Shown here: positions 33,590-37,376 of the stretch, in pieces | Position numbering within the stretch: the stretch's first letter is position 1 | Layout of the letters: every line of letters starts with the position of its first letter | Assembly (NCBI GenBank): GCA_002839435.1 | Contig: PGYA01000044.1 | Location: 1 to 37,376 of the forward strand | Source: Candidatus Riflebacteria bacterium HGW-Riflebacteria-2 | GTDB taxonomy: Bacteria > Muiribacteriota > Ozemobacteria > Ozemobacterales > Ozemobacteraceae | Direction: 5' to 3' | DNA length: 37,376 nucleotides | Position numbers and translations under genes: made by a program | The notes under the pieces: generated by a model | What the model saw: the letters and a program-made list of their open reading frames with translations, nothing else | What the model was told of the DNA's origin: nothing | The model's database searches: none

Positions 33590-33595
33590 ATTATA
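33590..33595 (-). promoter_or_regulatory. Candidate -10 box for the phospholipase C-like gene
   Basis: A perfect TATAAT on the minus strand, giving a leader of about 32 bases before ATG 33551. The -35 region is weak. A 7-bp inverted repeat (33561-33567 with 33585-33591) lies over the expected transcription start and could bind a regulator. Confidence 0.35.
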
Positions 33596-33724
33596 CGCAA
33601 ATAACGTACCTGCCGCCACCCCCTTGCGAGAAATCAAACGTACAGCCGAAACTTGGCTTATTGTAACTATGGGAGATGGCTTAAATGTCAGTTTTTTGGC
33701 AAGCGCTGGCTAAAAATCAGCACA

Positions 33725-34195
33725 TCAAACTTCTGGATTTTTCTCGGGGTTTTTATCGTTGTCATCTGACGGCTTTTCAACCATTTCAGAAAAATCAGGC
33801 TGAGGTGCTGCTCTGTTTTCCTGCTCAGGTTTGCGGCGCTTTTTCAGTTTGTGTCGTAACTTTCGGTTTTCTGGTGGTAATCTAGGCGTTTCACCGCTGG
33901 CCGACTGCTGATTACTCTGGGCAAATTCAGCAAAATCAACGACAAGGCGCTTTTCTATCTGATTCGCAACATCTGTCATGCGCTCAGAAAGAACGTTGTA
34001 TCTGTCCATGACAAACTTGCGCTGGTGTTTGTTTTCTTCTTTAAGAACAGCGATCTCTTCGTGCAGGTCAAGCAATACAATGAGAATGGGAATGATGATC
34101 AGGGCAACGATCATGTATGTGTCAGCTTGTCGGCGCAGCAGCATTGAAACGATCATTGCTATCCACAGCCCCCACAGCCACTTGTTGATTCTCAT
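33725..34195 (-). CDS. Small membrane protein with coiled coil and basic/proline-rich tail
   Basis: A 156-residue protein. Two closely spaced TM helices (about residues 5-20 and 26-43) are followed by a coiled-coil stretch (LHEEIAVLKEENKHQ..., about 43-85) and a hydrophilic tail rich in Pro, Lys and Arg. No family is recognised. It starts 6 bases after the YggU-family gene and is the last gene of the methyltransferase-DivIVA operon. A membrane anchor plus coiled coil next to DivIVA hints at a role in cell shape or division, but that is inference from position only. Confidence 0.75.
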   Translation of the reverse strand: MRINKWLWGLWIAMIVSMLLRRQADTYMIVALIIIPILIVLLDLHEEIAVLKEENKHQRKFVMDRYNVLSERMTDVANQIEKRLVVDFAEFAQSNQQSASGETPRLPPENRKLRHKLKKRRKPEQENRAAPQPDFSEMVEKPSDDNDKNPEKNPEV

Positions 34196-34201
34196 CTTTA
34201 C

Positions 34202-34519
34202 TTACCGCTCTTTCCGATTCAGAATACCGTCAAGTATTTCGACTGCCTGCCCGTAATCGAGACCACGCAGCAAAAAAGCTTTCTGCCGGCTGGTCTGCCC
34301 CTGCTTTAGGCTTACCTTACTTTTCGGCACACCGAAGGTTTTGGCAAGAAAGCCGGTCAGCTCAGCGTTGGCTTCGCCGTCAACCGGAGCACCCTTGACC
34401 TTTATTCTACATCGTTCCTGATGTAAGTCAACGATTTCTGTTCGCGAGGATCGGACAACGGCTAAAACCATAATAACAGACCCTTCTGGGGTCTGTTTTA
34501 TGCATAACTCTGCCGCCAT
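34202..34519 (-). CDS. YggU/DUF167-family protein
   Basis: A 105-residue protein matching the DUF167 pattern: an N-terminal beta strand with VVRSSRTEIV, RIKVKGAPVDGEANAEL, FLAKTFGVPKSKVSL and the final GQTSRQKAFLLRGL. The family is small, widespread and of unknown biochemical function. In Firmicutes and relatives DUF167 genes often occur near divIVA and the ylm cell-division genes, as here. ATG 34519 starts 4 bases after the divIVA stop. The longer frame reading from 34624 overlaps divIVA and is not supported. It shows no strong Shine-Dalgarno and may rely on coupling. Confidence 0.88.
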   Translation of the reverse strand: MAAELCIKQTPEGSVIMVLAVVRSSRTEIVDLHQERCRIKVKGAPVDGEANAELTGFLAKTFGVPKSKVSLKQGQTSRQKAFLLRGLDYGQAVEILDGILNRKER

Positions 34520-34523
34520 GGCT

Positions 34524-35015
34524 TCAGGCGGCTTTTGCGGTGGGCTCTGCGGTAACTCTTGCAAACACAGGTGACTCTTCGTTAACCATTGCCAGATAAG
34601 ACTCGAGCACGGTGCGCAGTTCAACTTTGAGCATGCGTTTCTGCTTCCTGAGTTCGCGAATGTCTTTGCCGATCAGTTCGGCTTCGCTGCGTGCTTCGTC
34701 GAGAATGCGTTCTGACTGCAGTTCCGCTTCCTTGACGATCAGTTCAGCTTCTTTTTCGGCGTTGTCTTTGAGATCACCGGAAGCTTTCTGCGCCGAAATA
34801 AGTGTCTGTTTAAGAGTCTTTTCCAGCTCGAGATAGTCTTCCATCTGTCCGGTCAGGCGCTGTGCCTGATCTTTAAGCGATTTGTTTTCGGCGTAGAGTG
34901 TTTCATACTCGCGTCCGACTTTTTTCAAAAAGCCGTACACTTCGTTTTCGTCGAGGCCGCCAATGTTTTTTCGCGAGAATTCTCTCTGGTAGATGTCCAG
35001 TGGGGTGATGCGCAT
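34524..35015 (-). CDS. divIVA: DivIVA-family coiled-coil cell growth/division protein
   Basis: A 163-residue protein. The N-terminal membrane-targeting module has ITPLDIYQREFSRKNIGGLDENEVYGFLKKV, the characteristic DivIVA lead-in (residues 3-33). A long coiled coil follows (about 35-145), then a short tail (SPVFARVTAEPTAKAA). DivIVA marks negatively curved membrane at poles and septa and recruits growth or segregation proteins. An excellent ribosome binding site AGGAGG lies about 7 bases before the ATG. It follows the methyltransferase gene by 10 bases. Confidence 0.92.
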   Translation of the reverse strand: MRITPLDIYQREFSRKNIGGLDENEVYGFLKKVGREYETLYAENKSLKDQAQRLTGQMEDYLELEKTLKQTLISAQKASGDLKDNAEKEAELIVKEAELQSERILDEARSEAELIGKDIRELRKQKRMLKVELRTVLESYLAMVNEESPVFARVTAEPTAKAA

Positions 35016-35025
35016 AAGTTGCCTC

Positions 35026-36240
35026 CTATATCTTTTCCATGAGAACTATTCTATTTGTGTTGGTGCCGAGTTTGTTGTTCTCGACCCTGAAGCAATTCGC
35101 CAGTTTGGTGAACTGCTGACTCTGCACGTAAATTTCCTTAACCTTGAACTGATGACGGTTATACTGGTGCGAGCAGGTGAGCTGTACGAGTATTTCATCA
35201 AGATTGAGAAGTTCGCCCTGATAGCGGACCTCGCCAACTTCCATAGCGACAAGGCCAGAGGGAACCAGCACTCTGTGGAGTTCCGACAGTGTGTCTGAAA
35301 TGAATTCCATCCACCTCGTCAAATCAGGAGTCTGCACGATCTTGCCTTCGACTTCTTCGCGGGAAATGCCGCAGAACCAGGTTTCGATCCAGGTGTCCTG
35401 CACGTAATCGACCTGGTTGAGAAACGGCGGTGAGGTGACAACGAGGTTTACGCTTTCGCTCTCCCAGTCTTTCAGCTCGCGGGAATCACCAGTAGTAAGT
35501 TTCTGGTGTTTTGCCTGGCGGCGCAGTTCGTCGATCTGTCCGCTTTTCAGAGTTGTTTTTGCTTTTTTCAATATGCGTGACTTGACATCGCGGTAATCAG
35601 GTTCAAGTCCGCGGGTTTTATTGATCTTGGCCTGGTTGACTTTCGGAATTGAAATCTGCGGGAACGAGTAGGCCGAGAAAAAGCCGTTTGAGTGGCCATG
35701 CAGTCGCGACATTGCTGTCATTTCGATAAAGCGGTCGACATCGTCGCGATTTTCCTTCAGATAATTACGCAGGTTGATTAACTCGCGATAGGTCTCATCG
35801 TGATAGAACATCGACATGTCTTCTTCGTGACTAAGGTCAACTGGAACACTAAGGTCGATTTCATCGAGTCTGTCACTGATCGCTTCGATGGTTACCGGGT
35901 TGATTTTAGGAGCGGCCAGCCTCTCTGAAAGAGGATTTACATCGTTGGAAACACCCTTGCGATTCATCAGGGCTGCCTGTAGAACAGTCGTGCCACGGCC
36001 GCCGAATGGGTCTCCTACGCGGTCTCCCGGACTGGTGAAGCGTGAAATGAAGTATTCCGGAAGCTCAGGCTTGAATGATGCCCGATAAGAGTTGGCGTAG
36101 TGCAGAGAATGCATCTGACGCTGTTTCGCTGTCCAGAATTCGTCGAATTTCCTGGTAACCGGGCCGAAAGGTGTGATCAGCTGCGACGGATGCGATGCTG
36201 ATTCGGTAACGATATTTTTAAGCAGGGCCTGGGCGCTCAT
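35026..36240 (-). CDS. DNA methyltransferase (N4-cytosine/N6-adenine type)
   Basis: A 404-residue SAM-dependent DNA methylase. Motif I is DPFGGRGTT (D77-T85), with ND at residues 99-100 as motif II. The catalytic motif IV is TSPPF (T269-F273). The order is I then IV, with a roughly 170-residue lysine-rich insert between them that is probably the target-recognition part. The N-terminal H-x-x-x...FKPELPEYFI segment is common in this group. No restriction endonuclease gene is adjacent, so it looks like an orphan methylase. A GGAGG lies 7 bases before the ATG. It is the first gene of a tight operon with divIVA. Confidence 0.92.
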   Translation of the reverse strand: MSAQALLKNIVTESASHPSQLITPFGPVTRKFDEFWTAKQRQMHSLHYANSYRASFKPELPEYFISRFTSPGDRVGDPFGGRGTTVLQAALMNRKGVSNDVNPLSERLAAPKINPVTIEAISDRLDEIDLSVPVDLSHEEDMSMFYHDETYRELINLRNYLKENRDDVDRFIEMTAMSRLHGHSNGFFSAYSFPQISIPKVNQAKINKTRGLEPDYRDVKSRILKKAKTTLKSGQIDELRRQAKHQKLTTGDSRELKDWESESVNLVVTSPPFLNQVDYVQDTWIETWFCGISREEVEGKIVQTPDLTRWMEFISDTLSELHRVLVPSGLVAMEVGEVRYQGELLNLDEILVQLTCSHQYNRHQFKVKEIYVQSQQFTKLANCFRVENNKLGTNTNRIVLMEKI

Positions 36241-36320
36241 GTTGCCTCCGATTCGATTTTCTTTTTACAGGAAAGCTATCGGCGTCGAGCGCTAAAATAT
36301 TGACCTCATTTTTAAACAAG

Positions 36321-36349
36321 TTGAAAGACATGGGTAAAAGCGCTATAAA
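36321..36349 (+). promoter_or_regulatory. Promoter of the xdhC-family gene
   Basis: TTGAAA (36321-36326), a 17-base spacer and TATAAA (36344-36349). The transcript would start near 36356. The in-frame ATG at 36349 overlaps the -10 box, so the ATG at 36382 (with AAGGA upstream) is the usable start. Confidence 0.65.
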
Positions 36350-36381
36350 TGAGTAAATTTACAGCTGAAGGAAATTCATGT

Positions 36382-37173
36382 ATGGCAACCGAATTTTTTC
36401 AGGAGCTCAAGAAAGCTTTTAATCGCAATGAACCTTTTGTTTTATGCACGGTAATTGAAACCAGGGGTTCGAGTCCCGGTACTGTCGGCCAGAAAATGAT
36501 TGTTTTTCGCGATGGCTCTACAGTTGGCTCGGTTGGCGGAGGTATTAACGAGGAGCGTGTGCGCGAAGCTGCTGTTGATCAGTTTAAAAACGGTTCTTCA
36601 ACTATTCTTACCTTCGATCTCGCCAACCCACTTTCAGGAACAGATCCCGTCTGTGGCGGTGAGGCGAGGGTTTTTATCGAGTTGCAGGCGCATGAACCGC
36701 GCATGGTTGTTTTTGGCGCCGGACACATCGGTAAAGTTCTTGCTAAAATGGCGGCTATGGCACGGTTTCGCGTGACAATCGCCGATGAACGTCCTGAATT
36801 CGCAAATGCTGAAATCTTTCCTGAATGCGAAAAGGTCTTGTGCATGCCTTATAAGAGAGCAGTCGATGAGGCTGCGATCGCTGCCGGTTGTCATGTCGTG
36901 GTGGTGACCCCAGGGCATACAAAAGACTACGAAGTGCTCGAAAAGGTTCTGCCAACACCTGCTGCTTATGTTGGTCTGGTCAGTTCGGCAAAAAAACTGG
37001 CCGAAATGAAAGAAGCCTTTGTTAAACAAGGTCTCGATGCTGCGCGGGTCGAGTCTTTGTTCTCGCCAATAGGGATCAATCTTGGCAGTACAACGCCTGA
37101 GGAAATAGCCGTCGAAATTCTTGCCCAGATTGTCGCGTTCCGTAACGGCAAGATAATTCAGTTTGCGAAGTAG
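36382..37173 (+). CDS. xdhC: XdhC/CoxI-family protein (molybdoenzyme maturation)
   Basis: A 263-residue protein. The N-terminal XdhC_CoxI domain has ETRGSSPGTVGQKMIV and GSVGGGINEERV. The C-terminal Rossmann-type domain has MVVFGAGHIGKVLAKMA, VVVTPGHTKDYE and GLVSSAKK. XdhC binds molybdenum cofactor and promotes its sulfuration and insertion into xanthine dehydrogenase-type enzymes. No molybdoenzyme gene is in the window; one may lie beyond the right edge. ATG 36382 is chosen over the ATG at 36349, which lies in the promoter; AAGGA precedes it by about 9 bases. It is divergent from the methyltransferase operon. Confidence 0.92.
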   Translation: MATEFFQELKKAFNRNEPFVLCTVIETRGSSPGTVGQKMIVFRDGSTVGSVGGGINEERVREAAVDQFKNGSSTILTFDLANPLSGTDPVCGGEARVFIELQAHEPRMVVFGAGHIGKVLAKMAAMARFRVTIADERPEFANAEIFPECEKVLCMPYKRAVDEAAIAAGCHVVVVTPGHTKDYEVLEKVLPTPAAYVGLVSSAKKLAEMKEAFVKQGLDAARVESLFSPIGINLGSTTPEEIAVEILAQIVAFRNGKIIQFAK

Positions 37174-37244
37174 CTCCTGTTGTTTTGCTCTAATATCAGC
37201 CGAACAGCGCCAGATGGTTTTTTATAAAAATCTAATCTTTTTAG

Positions 37245-37273
37245 TTGACGTGGAAACAGGTTTTTGGTAAGAT
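37245..37273 (+). promoter_or_regulatory. Strong promoter at the right edge
   Basis: TTGACG (37245-37250), a 17-base spacer and TAAGAT (37268-37273) with an extended TG-G. Expected start about 37280. What it drives lies mostly outside the window. No real terminator for xdhC is seen before it; only an A/T-rich 7-bp hairpin near 37217-37233. Confidence 0.65.
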
Positions 37274-37316
37274 GAACTTCCTGCCCCGGCAGGACGGGCT
37301 GAAAAGTCCGAAGTTC
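37274..37316 (+). other. Potential three-way RNA junction
   Basis: Perfect 7-bp outer helix (37274-37280 with 37310-37316) enclosing two hairpins: CTGC/GCAG (37281-37284 with 37289-37292) and GGGCT/AGTCC (37296-37300 with 37305-37309, one G-U pair) capped by a GAAA tetraloop. Only three bases are unpaired between the hairpins. It could be the start of a structured RNA. A problem is that the adjacent promoter should start at about 37280, which would leave out the 5' strand of the outer helix. I match it to no known RNA family. Confidence 0.4.
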
Positions 37317-37376
37317 ATTGAGAATAAGATCAGAAGACTTATTATGACGCCAAGCGGGTCTTGTTATTTATAATGA

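Noticed and set aside
36462..36480. tRNA-like T-arm sequence (GGTTCGAGTCCC)
   Set aside because: It lies in the conserved ETRGSSPGTV coding segment of the XdhC family, and no acceptor, D or anticodon stem can be folded around it.
37272..37373. 33-codon plus-strand frame
   Set aside because: Its ATG lies in the -10 box of the promoter at 37245-37273, so that transcript would not include it, and there is no Shine-Dalgarno.

Overview
The window reads as a gene-dense chromosomal stretch (roughly half G+C, mostly short gaps) from a free-living, probably diderm, heterotrophic bacterium. I see no phage, integrase, transposase, rRNA, tRNA or CRISPR array. The gene mix is system II cytochrome c maturation, GAF/SpoIIE-type phosphatases, exported metallopeptidases with FlgD/T9SS-like C-terminal domains, lipoproteins, very large exported TPR proteins, and DivIVA next to a YggU-family protein. 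It would fit a deep-branching candidate phylum such as Riflebacteria, but that assignment is only an inference from gene style.

Layout. 1-3254 (+): the 3' part of a SpoIIE-type phosphatase, then resB-ccsA for cytochrome c biogenesis. 3171-5647 (-): an uncharacterised protein overlapping ccsA tail to tail, then a small secreted WxGT-repeat protein and an exported zinc-ribbon protein. 5774-10741 (+): a small membrane protein, a perfect 14-bp inverted repeat, an unknown protein, a GAF+SpoIIE phosphatase and a secreted M30/M6-like metallopeptidase. 10829-14072 (-): an exported metallopeptidase carrying a duplicated glycine-zipper region, and nagB. 14532-16124 (+): a SpoIID-domain protein. 16428-21599 (-): an amino-sugar-type operon of a solute-binding protein fused to a permease, a second permease, a BadF/NagK-type sugar kinase, and a lipoprotein peptidoglycan amidase. 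21771-32698 (+): a second M30/M6-like peptidase, a TPR lipoprotein, a 1924-residue exported TPR protein and a HEAT-repeat protein. 32766-33551 (-): a secreted zinc phospholipase C-like protein. 33725-36240 (-): a DNA methyltransferase, DivIVA, a YggU/DUF167 protein and a membrane coiled-coil protein in one tight operon. 36382-37173 (+): an XdhC-family protein, then a strong promoter and a compact potential RNA fold at the window edge.

How the parts may work together. The centre (13.3-21.6 kb) has a peptidoglycan and amino-sugar theme: NagB, a SpoIID glycan hydrolase-like protein, an amidase, sugar import and a sugar kinase. NagA and the transporter ATPase are not in the window. The two M30/M6-like peptidases share a C-terminal domain ending in the same six residues, which suggests a shared export or anchoring route. 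The most distinctive items are the metallopeptidase with a duplicated glycine zipper, the binding protein-permease fusion, the methyltransferase-DivIVA operon, the inverted repeat over a ribosome binding site, and candidate leaderless promoters.
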